Of a stretch of 64,000 bases of DNA, positions 18,775-26,846 are shown one piece after another. The notes under the pieces are model-generated. The model worked only from the letters and a program-made list of their open reading frames with translations. It ran no database searches and had not been told where the DNA came from. The stretch spans positions 1 to 64,000 of the forward strand of contig CANPWQ010000003.1 in assembly GCA_947584965.1 (NCBI GenBank), read 5' to 3'. The stretch is from Candidatus Gastranaerophilales bacterium (GTDB lineage: Bacteria; Cyanobacteriota; Vampirovibrionia; Gastranaerophilales; Gastranaerophilaceae). Each line of letters begins with the position of its first letter. The first letter of the stretch is position 1. The position numbers and the translations under genes are program-made.

Positions 18775-19586
18775 ACCGCCATGACTACTATATTATTTTT
18801 ATCAGCATACTCAATTGTTTTTTTCTTATCAACAAGAATAGTCTCATTAGCTTCTACCGCAATGAGTTTAGCTTTATATTTTTTCATATTTTTTAAAGTA
18901 TTAAGTCCGAAAGCAGGGATATCAAATCTTTTATCCTGATTGGGTTTTGCGACTTTAACAATAACAGAATCCGTTTTACCTAATTTACAGCCTCGTTTTA
19001 TACATCTGTCAGTTCCTTCAATAGCTTCAATTGCCATTATCATTCTGTCTTTTATAACTACCGATTGCCCGATATCCAGCTGTCCCATTTCTTTAGCTAT
19101 TTTATATCCGTATTCAACATCAGAGAGCATTGCCTCGGTAGGTTTTATTTTTCCCAATACCCCGCGCGGAGCCATTAAGTTCTTTATAAATATTGTTTGG
19201 TCTAACACAGTTATTCCTATTTTGGCAAGTTCCTCCACTAAAAATAACATTATTGCGTCATCATTTAATCTTTTTGCCTGTTTTAAAAATTCAATTGCCA
19301 ATGAATCAAATCTCGGTCGCTTAACAACCAGACTTTTTGAAACTTTACCTATAAAAGTCAATTGTTTTATTTCTTCGTCAAGAAGAGCCTTTTTTATTTT
19401 TAATAATTCACCGGGGGCAAAATCATAAACTTTTTTGCAATACTTTTTTAATTCTTTTCTGTTGTCGGATGATAATGCTATTGCAACAACTTCAAATCCG
19501 TTTTCGGAGGCATTTTTTGCCAGATGAACAGGCAATTGCCCGTTCCCTGCTATTAATCCCTGTTTTTTTTCTAACTCTATTGACAC
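18771..19586 (-). CDS. lpxI: UDP-2,3-diacylglucosamine pyrophosphatase LpxI
   Basis: This 271-residue member of the DUF1009/LpxI family cleaves UDP-2,3-diacylglucosamine to lipid X, the alternative to LpxH. The N-terminal GLIAGNGQLPVHLAKNA is typical of the family, and the C-terminal half has PAFGLNTLKNM and IAVEANETILVDK. It directly precedes lpxB with a 4-base overlap, which is the expected pairing because LpxI supplies the LpxB substrate. It begins 23 bases after the TSCPD gene, within the same long transcription unit. Confidence 0.93.
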   Translation of the reverse strand: MSIELEKKQGLIAGNGQLPVHLAKNASENGFEVVAIALSSDNRKELKKYCKKVYDFAPGELLKIKKALLDEEIKQLTFIGKVSKSLVVKRPRFDSLAIEFLKQAKRLNDDAIMLFLVEELAKIGITVLDQTIFIKNLMAPRGVLGKIKPTEAMLSDVEYGYKIAKEMGQLDIGQSVVIKDRMIMAIEAIEGTDRCIKRGCKLGKTDSVIVKVAKPNQDKRFDIPAFGLNTLKNMKKYKAKLIAVEANETILVDKKKTIEYADKNNIVVMAV

Positions 19587-19609
19587 TGCATATCCCTTTT
19601 TATCTGATT

Positions 19610-19888
19610 TTATTTTAAAGTTTCCTGTGCTGTTTTATTCTTTAACTCAAGCAGACACATTGCCAGCTGGTCAGGGCAGCTTGTTTGCTTTGAACCGCAC
19701 TTAATTCCTTTTAATTTTTTTATAACATCATCTATTTTCATGCCTTTAACAAGCTCTCTAATTCCGCTTAAATTTCCGCTGCAGCCACCAAGAAACTCTA
19801 CATCATATATTACATCCCCATCCGCAACAACATTTATTAATGCCGAGCATGTTCCTTGTGTTTTGTATTGTATTGATTTTAACGCCAT
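19610..19888 (-). CDS. TSCPD domain protein (TIGR03905-like)
   Basis: This small protein of 92 residues contains TQGTCSALINVV, FLGGCSGNLSGI and KCGSKQTSCPDQLA, the Cys-rich pattern of the TSCPD family, which is also found at the C-terminus of some vitamin B12-dependent ribonucleotide reductases. I chose the start at 19888 because AAGGAGATAAAA precedes it; the frame stays open to 19975, but that extension runs into the pit gene. The biochemical role is not known. A metal- or nucleotide-related function is only suggested by the conserved cysteines. Confidence 0.82.
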   Translation of the reverse strand: MALKSIQYKTQGTCSALINVVADGDVIYDVEFLGGCSGNLSGIRELVKGMKIDDVIKKLKGIKCGSKQTSCPDQLAMCLLELKNKTAQETLK

Positions 19889-19899
19889 TTTTATCTCCT

Positions 19900-20910
19900 T
19901 TAGTGAGGTATATGTTTTAATATAGAATATATTATTAATGACATTATAACGCAGCAGGGAATAGTAAGCACCCATGCCGTTACAATATTTTTAATAATAT
20001 TAGTTTTTACGGCTCCGCGTTTTATTGCGGTTCCTACTCCCATTATTGATGTTGATACAACATGAGTTGTAGATAGGGGAATGCCGAATATAGAAGCAAG
20101 CATGACTATTGATGACGCTGAAAAATCCGATGCGGCACCCGATATCGGCTTTAATTTTATTATTTTACTGCCCATTGTCTTTATTATTTTCCACCCGCCT
20201 GTCATTGTTCCCATTGCCATTGTAATTGCACAAACTATTTTTACATATATGGGAATATTAAATTCACCCTGCGGCATTACTATTACTCCGCCCGTAACTA
20301 ATGCCATTGTTATTACACCCATTGTCTTTTGTGCGTCATTTAAGCCATGACTTAATGCCATTAAACCTGAAGCAAATATCTGCACGCGCCTAAATCTTCT
20401 GTTTATTACATCGGGCTTTATTTTATAAAATAATCGCAAAAAAGAACACATAACCGTAAACCCCACTGTAAACCCGACAAGCGGAGAAGCGAACATTGGA
20501 ATTATTACTTTATCAAATAATACCGTAAAATTTATTGTACTTATTCCGGCATGAATAAATGCCGACCCAAGCAATCCTCCGATTAAGGCATGCGATGAGC
20601 TTGAGGGAAGCCCGAACCACCATGTTATTAAATTCCATATAACTGCCGTTATTAGTGCGCACAATATTACTTGAAGCGTAATGGTATCACTTGATATTAT
20701 TCCCGCGCCTATTGTTTTTGCAACATTTACACCCAACAAAGCTCCTGTCCCCTCTAGTGTAGCACCAAATAACACAGCCTGTCTTGGCGATAATACTTTT
20801 GTTGAAACTACGGAAGCTATTGAATTTGCACAGTCATGAAAACCGTTTATATAATCAAATGCTAATGCACACACTATTACTGCTATTAATAATACAATTG
20901 TCAGTGTCAT
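19900..20910 (-). CDS. pit: PiT family inorganic phosphate transporter
   Basis: This 336-residue membrane protein shows the two PiT signatures: GFHDCANSIAS near the N-terminus and ALSHGLNDAQKTMG in the middle. About ten hydrophobic segments are visible, including SSSHALIGGLLGSAF. It imports phosphate, usually with a cation or as a metal-phosphate complex. A DUF47/PhoU-like gene precedes it by 11 bases, the standard partner of PiT transporters. It is followed after 11 bases by the TSCPD gene and then lpxI-lpxB. Confidence 0.93.
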   Translation of the reverse strand: MTLTIVLLIAVIVCALAFDYINGFHDCANSIASVVSTKVLSPRQAVLFGATLEGTGALLGVNVAKTIGAGIISSDTITLQVILCALITAVIWNLITWWFGLPSSSSHALIGGLLGSAFIHAGISTINFTVLFDKVIIPMFASPLVGFTVGFTVMCSFLRLFYKIKPDVINRRFRRVQIFASGLMALSHGLNDAQKTMGVITMALVTGGVIVMPQGEFNIPIYVKIVCAITMAMGTMTGGWKIIKTMGSKIIKLKPISGAASDFSASSIVMLASIFGIPLSTTHVVSTSIMGVGTAIKRGAVKTNIIKNIVTAWVLTIPCCVIMSLIIYSILKHIPH

Positions 20911-20921
20911 ATATGCGCCCC

Positions 20922-21566
20922 TTAACTTAATTTAAGCACTACACTGACTACCGCATCAGATACACTGTAACAACTGTCCAGTGCGTTTTCTAAATCTTTA
21001 TGAATATCTCTTAATTTAATTACATTTAAAGCATCATATTTGCCTGAAAATAAAGCCTCGGTTGCAGCTATAAGTATTTCATCCCCTCTTGTTTCAATTT
21101 CTTTCATTTTTAAGTTTCTTGCCGTCATGTCAGAAATTGTAGGCTTTTTAAAATTTGCAAAAATTTGACCTAACTCATTCGTTGCAGCTATTAATGTTTG
21201 AGCTTGATTTCTTAAATTTTCGGTAACTTCTTCAAGTCTGTATATTTTTATATTTAAGCATGATTTAGTTATTTTCTTTGTTATTTTATTCAGCAGGGAA
21301 GCTATATTTTGTATGTCCTCTCTGTCTATCGGGGTTACAAAGGAAGTATCCAATACCTCTAATGTCTTTTTTACATTCTTACTGCTGGCATGCTTATATT
21401 GCTTTGCCCTTGCTATTCTGTCTTCGGTTATTCCCTCCGTTAAAATTTCATTAAACAGCTCGGCAGAATGCCTGCAATATTGCGTTCCCTCCTCAAACAA
21501 AGAATAAAACACGTCGTTTGACGGGGGCAGTATATATGACATTATTCCGCTTATTAATTTTGACAT
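20922..21566 (-). CDS. DUF47 family PhoU-like protein, partner of the PiT transporter
   Basis: This all-helical protein of 214 residues is related to PhoU and is nearly always paired with PiT transporters, whose activity it is thought to control. The N-terminus MSKLISGIMSYILPPSNDV and later KMKEIETRGDEIL fit the family, which binds metal through acidic residues in each helical bundle. The start at 21566 is preceded by AAAAGGAGAGAAGT; a longer frame to 21620 would overlap the sigma gene. The pit gene follows after 11 bases. Confidence 0.88.
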   Translation of the reverse strand: MSKLISGIMSYILPPSNDVFYSLFEEGTQYCRHSAELFNEILTEGITEDRIARAKQYKHASSKNVKKTLEVLDTSFVTPIDREDIQNIASLLNKITKKITKSCLNIKIYRLEEVTENLRNQAQTLIAATNELGQIFANFKKPTISDMTARNLKMKEIETRGDEILIAATEALFSGKYDALNVIKLRDIHKDLENALDSCYSVSDAVVSVVLKLS

Positions 21567-21612
21567 ACTTCTCTCCTTTTTTGCAAAATTAAAACAATGC
21601 CAAGGCATTGTT

Positions 21613-22248
21613 TTATACAAGATTTTGCTGTACTAATTCTTTTCTTATTTTATTTAATCCCGATTGAATAATCCTTGATATTCTTGACGGGGATAAATTA
21701 AATTCTTCCGAAATTTCACGTAATTTTTTATCTTTAAAAAATTTACATTCAATTAATTCTTTTTCTCTCGGCGGCAGATTTTTAATTGCCGCCTTTATAC
21801 TTTCGCTTAACTCAGAAAATATAATTGTTTCTTCGGGGTTGCGCTTTGAATCCTTTATTTGAGTAGGGTTATCCCCCTCTGCCATTTCATCAACAGACAA
21901 TATCGTTTTATATACAGCTTCTCTGATTTCCGACTGATTTTCGTCATCTACACTAATATCTTGCCTATTTTTTAGTACATACCACTTGTATCTGCGTCTT
22001 ATTTCATTTCTTATTGCCCATTTTATTGCAGTTGACAGATATGATTTATTATATTTATCAGGCTCCGAATTTGCACATAACTTATGTATTACTTGAGTTC
22101 CAATATTAATTAGTTCCGAAAAATCTATTAGGTGCTTCGATGACAGCTTCTTATATTCTACCTTAGCTATTGTATCTATTAATTCCTGATAATCTTTTAT
22201 ATTAAATTTTGTTATTATATTTTTTTCTGAACTCATATCCCTAAGCAC
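21613..22248 (-). CDS. RNA polymerase sigma-70 family factor (alternative sigma)
   Basis: This 211-residue sigma factor has a region 2-like segment (YLSTAIKWAIRNEIRRRYKW) and a region 4 helix-turn-helix at about 155-205 (LPPREKELIECKFF, then LREISEEFNLSPSRISRI). It is closer to the FliA/SigF/WhiG size class than to the main sigma factor or an ECF factor. The start may be GTG at 22248 or ATG at 22236. It heads the minus-strand run DUF47-pit-TSCPD-lpxI-lpxB, with 46 bases to the next start. Two inverted repeats lie in the divergent upstream region. Its regulon cannot be read from here. Confidence 0.88.
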   Translation of the reverse strand: MLRDMSSEKNIITKFNIKDYQELIDTIAKVEYKKLSSKHLIDFSELINIGTQVIHKLCANSEPDKYNKSYLSTAIKWAIRNEIRRRYKWYVLKNRQDISVDDENQSEIREAVYKTILSVDEMAEGDNPTQIKDSKRNPEETIIFSELSESIKAAIKNLPPREKELIECKFFKDKKLREISEEFNLSPSRISRIIQSGLNKIRKELVQQNLV

Positions 22249-22285
22249 AAATAACTATACATGATTATTTTACATTAAATATATT

Positions 22286-22308
22286 TTTTGTGTAATAAAA
22301 ACACAAAA
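22286..22308. promoter_or_regulatory. Inverted repeat next to the sigma factor start (candidate operator)
   Basis: A perfect 8-base inverted repeat, TTTTGTGT and ACACAAAA, is separated by 7 bases. It lies 38 bases upstream of the sigma gene on its 5' side. It could be an operator or a hairpin in the 5' leader. Confidence 0.4.
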
Positions 22309-22339
22309 TAAATTATATTAACTTTTGTAAATTTGGATT

Positions 22340-22362
22340 TTGTGGCTAAAATTCAGTCACAA
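22340..22362. promoter_or_regulatory. Second inverted repeat of the same design in the divergent region
   Basis: TTGTGGCT and AGTCACAA form an 8-base inverted repeat with one mismatch and a 7-base gap, the same geometry as the repeat at 22286-22308. Both share TTGTG/CACAA-type half sites. The spacing is wrong for a CRP/FNR box. Confidence 0.35.
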
Positions 22363-22490
22363 CAAGAAATTTAAGAATTAAGCAGGTTAATTAAAAATTA
22401 TAATTAGCAACTTTTAATCATCACACTATTTCATGTTTATGTAAGTATGTTTTTTAATGCAAAAATTATAGATAAAATAAGGAGTAAACA

Positions 22491-23564
22491 ATGATACAAG
22501 CACCATCAGTACAATATATACCGGTTCAACAAACAATGCCGACGAATTATCAGCAACAAGGTGCAGTTTCAAATATTCAATATACGCCTAATGCAGGTTA
22601 TTATTATAACTACCCTGCATCAAGCTGCTATGCACAGCCGCAAACAGCAAAATCACAATTCAACGGAGTTAATATTGAAATTATAAATCCGCAAGGACAA
22701 GCGGGAATTCCTCAAACAGGATATACAACAACAGCAGCTCCAATGCCTGCTCAATTTGTACCGGTTCAACAACCTGTTTACATGCCAATGCAACAGGCTC
22801 CTGTTCCGTTCCCTGCTTCTCAAGCAATAGTTCAAGCTCCTAATTATCCGGATGTAAATGCACAACAACCGGCAGCTCCTGTTGTACCTGCTCCTCAAAT
22901 AGTTACTCCTCAAGCATCTACTCCTGCAGCACCCGTAGTTGAACCTCCGGCGGCTGTAAGCATTAACCCTCAATATTCTCCGGCTTCCTTCGCTGCTAAA
23001 CTTACTACAGATGATTTAGAGGCTCAAAAAAATTCTATAGAAGAACTCGCTGAAGTAATTAAAAATAATAAAGACGCCGGCGCCGGATTACTTGATACTC
23101 AAGTATTTGACGCTTTACTTCAAATTATAAATAAAGATACTTCTACACTTGAAGCTCCTTCTGATGAAGTTAAAACATTAAGAAGCAAACCGAAAGAACA
23201 GTTATCGGCAGAAGAAAGAATTAAAGCAGAAACCCCAAGTCCGCTTGAAAAAGCTGAAATTAATAAACAATATGCAATTTATACAATAGCTTATATGCAA
23301 GAACTTTTAAATAACGAATTAACTGCTCGTAATAATCCTATTGTAAGTTTAGAAAATCTGCCTTGCATTGAAGATATTATTAATGCAGTTAAATCAAATC
23401 CTAATCCGATTATCAGAGTCAGCGGTATTGCTGCATTATCTCATATCGCAAGACCTGAGTATAAGGAAAATTTAACCACTATCTTTGAATTAGCTAAATC
23501 TGACGAAGATGAAAGAGTTAAAGAAGCTGCTGATAAGGCTTTAGGCGTTCTTGCTTCAGTTTAA
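22491..23564 (+). CDS. Pro/Gln-rich protein with C-terminal HEAT-like repeats
   Basis: This 357-residue protein has an unusual two-part build. Residues 1-165 are low-complexity, rich in Pro, Gln, Ala and Tyr (for example QQPAAPVVPAPQ), and probably disordered. Residues 170-357 are helical, and the last 75 residues look like HEAT/armadillo repeats (NPIIRVSGIAALSHIA and DERVKEAADKALGVLA). There is no signal peptide or membrane segment. A strong AAGGAGTAAACA ribosome site fixes the start. A strong intrinsic terminator follows, so it is a single-gene unit and probably well expressed. The function is unknown; a scaffold role would fit. Confidence 0.82.
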   Translation: MIQAPSVQYIPVQQTMPTNYQQQGAVSNIQYTPNAGYYYNYPASSCYAQPQTAKSQFNGVNIEIINPQGQAGIPQTGYTTTAAPMPAQFVPVQQPVYMPMQQAPVPFPASQAIVQAPNYPDVNAQQPAAPVVPAPQIVTPQASTPAAPVVEPPAAVSINPQYSPASFAAKLTTDDLEAQKNSIEELAEVIKNNKDAGAGLLDTQVFDALLQIINKDTSTLEAPSDEVKTLRSKPKEQLSAEERIKAETPSPLEKAEINKQYAIYTIAYMQELLNNELTARNNPIVSLENLPCIEDIINAVKSNPNPIIRVSGIAALSHIARPEYKENLTTIFELAKSDEDERVKEAADKALGVLASV

Positions 23565-23581
23565 AAATTTTAAAATTAATC

Positions 23582-23615
23582 AAAAAAGACCGAGTTTTAA
23601 TATCGGTCTTTTTTT
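23582..23615. terminator. Bidirectional intrinsic terminator between convergent genes
   Basis: The stem AAAAAAGACCGA / TCGGTCTTTTTT with a 9-base loop has A- and T-runs on both sides. It can therefore end transcription of the HEAT-like gene from the left and of the minus-strand ATPase-like gene from the right. Confidence 0.9.
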
Positions 23616-25797
23616 ATGATATTTTTTCCAGTCCTGATATATTAGGATCAAGTATTCTTCTTCCTACATTTTCAAAACTTATTTGGCAAAACAATATTTT
23701 ATTACTGTAATTGGCAAAACCTTCTATTACTCCTTTACCATGCTTTGGATGATATACTTTATCTCCTATCTTAAATGGCATTGTTTCTGCTATATCATTT
23801 GGCGAAATATGAGTTTCATAAATCGGAACTTCTTTTACGGTACGTGATATTATTTCTTCTTGAACTTCGGGAGTTTTATTTTTTTGTGCGTCCTTCGCAG
23901 ATTCTTCTGTATTTTCCGTATTTTCTAATAAATTTTCATTAATTACATTTTCATCCTGCTCTGTTTTTGCAGTTGTCGATTCTGTTATTTTGTCTATTAA
24001 TTCATCTATGGAGGTAATTTCTTCGTCGGTATTTGTATTTAATTCTTCTTCATTAACAGATAGTTCTTCTTTTTGGGGTAATTCTGCTGCTTCTTCAGCT
24101 TCACTGTTTATTTTTTCATCATGAATTAAATCTTCTTCAGTTTTAGATAAATCTGTTTCTGTTTCAGCGGAATTATTTATTTCATTTTTTTCAAGAGATG
24201 TTTCAGCTATATCTGTTTCAAATTCATTCTCAGTAATATTAGCTTCATTAATTATAACAATATCCTCATCGGGTTCAGCTTTATCTGCAAGGTCAGATTG
24301 TCCGCCCGATATATTCTCGGTTGCATTATTTTGCACCGGCTCATTAATTACAGCTTCCTCCGAACTTTCAACTATAAATTGTTCCTGATTATTATCCGCA
24401 TTTTCAATTTCATCTAAAAATTCAAAATCCGAATCTAAAAATTCTTCTTCACTAATATTTTCCTGTATTTTTGGTTCTTCTTTTGAACTTACTTTTGAAA
24501 TAACAGAATTTTGCGGTGATAAAAATTTATCTACATCTTTTTTAATATCATTTTCAAGCACTTTTTCCGCTGTATTAACATCAAATAATTTCAACTCCAA
24601 AAGCAACGGAAGATACAATGTTGTTTCGCCAAATAATATAAATTCATCGGCATTCATTTTATTAACCAATGAGCAATAATAATCATGTTCATTAATGTAA
24701 AATGACGGCTTAAACAACAATTGATTATGACATATAGATTTTAAGACATTAGCATAAGAACTTTCGTATGAAGTTGATATAACAGGCGTAATATTTTTTT
24801 TATTGTACAGCTTAACTAATGATTTTTTATCAATATTAACATCATTTAATGATACAAACAGATAACAATTATTGTTTACCAATTCAGCAACAGTATTAAT
24901 TATTAATTTATACCATTTCTCACTAATATCCGAGGCATCAATCAATATTGTATTTTCTTTTAAAAATAAATTATCAATTACATCAAACTGTTTTTTATTA
25001 TCCGCAAATATATTTTCTTGTGCGTAGAACCAAAGTTTATTTCTTAAAAGCATTAATCCCGATACCGGATTTGAATTAAATTCATTATCAACAATCTGTT
25101 TAAAACTATTAAACGAAATAAATTGTTCTTTTACCGTTTTTAAATATTCTCTGAGTTCCAAAATTATACTTTGGATTAAAGCTCTGTCTTGAACAGGGCA
25201 ATCAATAACATCATTTTCCAAAATAGTATCAAATGCCGAAATATTAAGCGGTAATTTTAAATTTTCAGATATTTTAAGTTTAACAACATCGGTTAAATCA
25301 TTATATTGTCCGTTGAAATCAAGTAATATTGATTTTTTATTATTTTTATCCAATTCTGATATCAGATTTTTTACGACAACAGCCGTTTTATCACTTTTAT
25401 CGGACTGAATAAACAAATTTTCATCAATTATAGAAAATCCTGTTTTAACAAAACATTGTGGATGATTAGATAATGCACCGAAATAAATATTTTTTTCAGA
25501 ATCTTTTATAAGTTCTATAATTTCATCAGGGTTTATATAGTATAGTTTAGAATGTTTTGAGGGAATATATCCGTTATAATAAGTAAGATTTTCATCCTTA
25601 TCAATATAAAGTGCCAATCTTAAAACAGCAATGGTATTTTTAAAATTCTCTGTTGTTTCAATATCAATAACTTGAGCTATAACTTTTTGATAACTGTCAT
25701 CAATAAGTATAAAATCAGATGGAAGTATATTATTTTCCGCCGGATTATAAAATACTTTCGCTATTGAATTTTTAACTTCAACTATCTGCATCCGCAC
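23614..25797 (-). CDS. Degenerate HerA-like ATPase with acidic linker and C-terminal UvrD/PcrA-type Tudor domain
   Basis: This 727-residue protein has an N-terminal beta-rich part (1-100) and then a region (about 115-330) that follows the HerA/DUF87 layout: LFIQSDKSDKTAVVVKNL where a P-loop should be, then LLDFNGQYNDL in place of the usual DxxGEY, and TILIDASDISEKW like a Walker B strand. The P-loop glycines are missing, so ATP hydrolysis is doubtful. Residues about 440-660 are a very acidic, repetitive linker. The last 55 residues (KIGDKVYHPKHGKGVIEGF) match the Tudor-like tail of UvrD/PcrA helicases, which binds RNA polymerase. The function is unknown; a DNA- or polymerase-linked scaffold is inference. 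Confidence 0.72.
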   Translation of the reverse strand: MRMQIVEVKNSIAKVFYNPAENNILPSDFILIDDSYQKVIAQVIDIETTENFKNTIAVLRLALYIDKDENLTYYNGYIPSKHSKLYYINPDEIIELIKDSEKNIYFGALSNHPQCFVKTGFSIIDENLFIQSDKSDKTAVVVKNLISELDKNNKKSILLDFNGQYNDLTDVVKLKISENLKLPLNISAFDTILENDVIDCPVQDRALIQSIILELREYLKTVKEQFISFNSFKQIVDNEFNSNPVSGLMLLRNKLWFYAQENIFADNKKQFDVIDNLFLKENTILIDASDISEKWYKLIINTVAELVNNNCYLFVSLNDVNIDKKSLVKLYNKKNITPVISTSYESSYANVLKSICHNQLLFKPSFYINEHDYYCSLVNKMNADEFILFGETTLYLPLLLELKLFDVNTAEKVLENDIKKDVDKFLSPQNSVISKVSSKEEPKIQENISEEEFLDSDFEFLDEIENADNNQEQFIVESSEEAVINEPVQNNATENISGGQSDLADKAEPDEDIVIINEANITENEFETDIAETSLEKNEINNSAETETDLSKTEEDLIHDEKINSEAEEAAELPQKEELSVNEEELNTNTDEEITSIDELIDKITESTTAKTEQDENVINENLLENTENTEESAKDAQKNKTPEVQEEIISRTVKEVPIYETHISPNDIAETMPFKIGDKVYHPKHGKGVIEGFANYSNKILFCQISFENVGRRILDPNISGLEKIS

Positions 25798-25859
25798 CTC
25801 ATTATATTAACTCGGACAGAATTTATTATACTACATATATTTTTGAATTAAAATAGAAC

Positions 25860-26846
25860 ATGAATATGAAAGAACCTATATACGTAAATTTAATTAAATA
25901 TGTAAGAAACAATCTGTGCGAACAATCACATCAAGGAATAATATTACATATAAACAAAAAAGGCATATTAAATAAAACAGGTGAAGATAATAATTATTTA
26001 TTTTTTCATCGTTCCTGTATGAAGCCTTTGCAATATGCTATTATAGTTGATTTAGGTATAGATAAAGCATTTAATTTTTCTTTAAAAGAAACAGCAGTAT
26101 GTTCAGGCTCGCATGCGGGTGATATAGAACATCAGGAATTAGTATTATCAGTATTAAATAAAATATCTTTATCGGAAGACAATCTTTTATGCCCTGCTAT
26201 TGCGCCTTTAAGTGAAAAAGAAATAAAAAGGCTAAACAGAGATAATTTACCGTTCAGAAAAATTCACAATAATTGTTCTGGTAAACACGCTGCAATGCTT
26301 GCAATATGTAAATATCTGAATTTTGACATTTCTGACTATACAGAATTTAATCATCCGTTAACAGAATTAATTACAAAAAAAGTATGTGAATTATGTGAAA
26401 TAAGCACTGATAAAATTATAAGAAGTAAAGACGGATGTACTTTACCTGTTATAGCAACACCTTTGTTTAATTTAGGATTAGGGTTTTTAAATCTTTTTTG
26501 TGATTTAAAATATGAAAAAATTAAAAATGCTTTTTTAAAACATCCGTTTTTAATAGGCGGAGATAAAAGATTTGACACAGACATTATAAAATACGGTAAA
26601 GATATTATTGCAAAAGTAGGAGCGGGTGGTTTATGCATTGTTGTAAATCTGAAAAAAGAAGAAGCGTTGATTATAAAAGTTGCCGATTCTAATACAACAG
26701 CAAGAGCTTATGCATTAATTTCAGCAATGAAACAATTAAAATGGGATTTTAATGAAGAAGAAATAAATAATCTTTATCCGCTTGTTATAAAAACCCAAAA
26801 GGCAGAAATCATTGGTGAAATTCTGCCTTACTTTAATATCTGTTAA
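25860..26846 (+). CDS. L-asparaginase II family protein
   Basis: This 328-residue member of the asparaginase II family (PF06089, the Rhizobium AnsA type) is unrelated to the classical E. coli enzymes. Conserved stretches are FFHRSCMKPLQ, CSGSHAGDIEHQ, IHNNCSGKHAAM and SKDGCTLPV, which hold the Ser, His, Cys and Lys residues of the family's active site. It should release ammonia from asparagine in the cytoplasm. It has its own divergent promoter region shared with the ATPase-like gene, and its stop codon directly abuts the convergent gene that follows. Confidence 0.88.
   Translation: MNMKEPIYVNLIKYVRNNLCEQSHQGIILHINKKGILNKTGEDNNYLFFHRSCMKPLQYAIIVDLGIDKAFNFSLKETAVCSGSHAGDIEHQELVLSVLNKISLSEDNLLCPAIAPLSEKEIKRLNRDNLPFRKIHNNCSGKHAAMLAICKYLNFDISDYTEFNHPLTELITKKVCELCEISTDKIIRSKDGCTLPVIATPLFNLGLGFLNLFCDLKYEKIKNAFLKHPFLIGGDKRFDTDIIKYGKDIIAKVGAGGLCIVVNLKKEEALIIKVADSNTTARAYALISAMKQLKWDFNEEEINNLYPLVIKTQKAEIIGEILPYFNIC

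Noticed and set aside
18940-19428. 162-residue plus-strand frame inside lpxI
   Set aside because: LpxI is clearly coding on the minus strand with coupled neighbours. The antisense frame is Ser/Ile-rich and has no ribosome site.
22340-22362. CRP/FNR binding site
   Set aside because: The half-sites resemble TGTG/CACA, but the spacing gives a 21-base core rather than the 16 bases of TGTGA-N6-TCACA.
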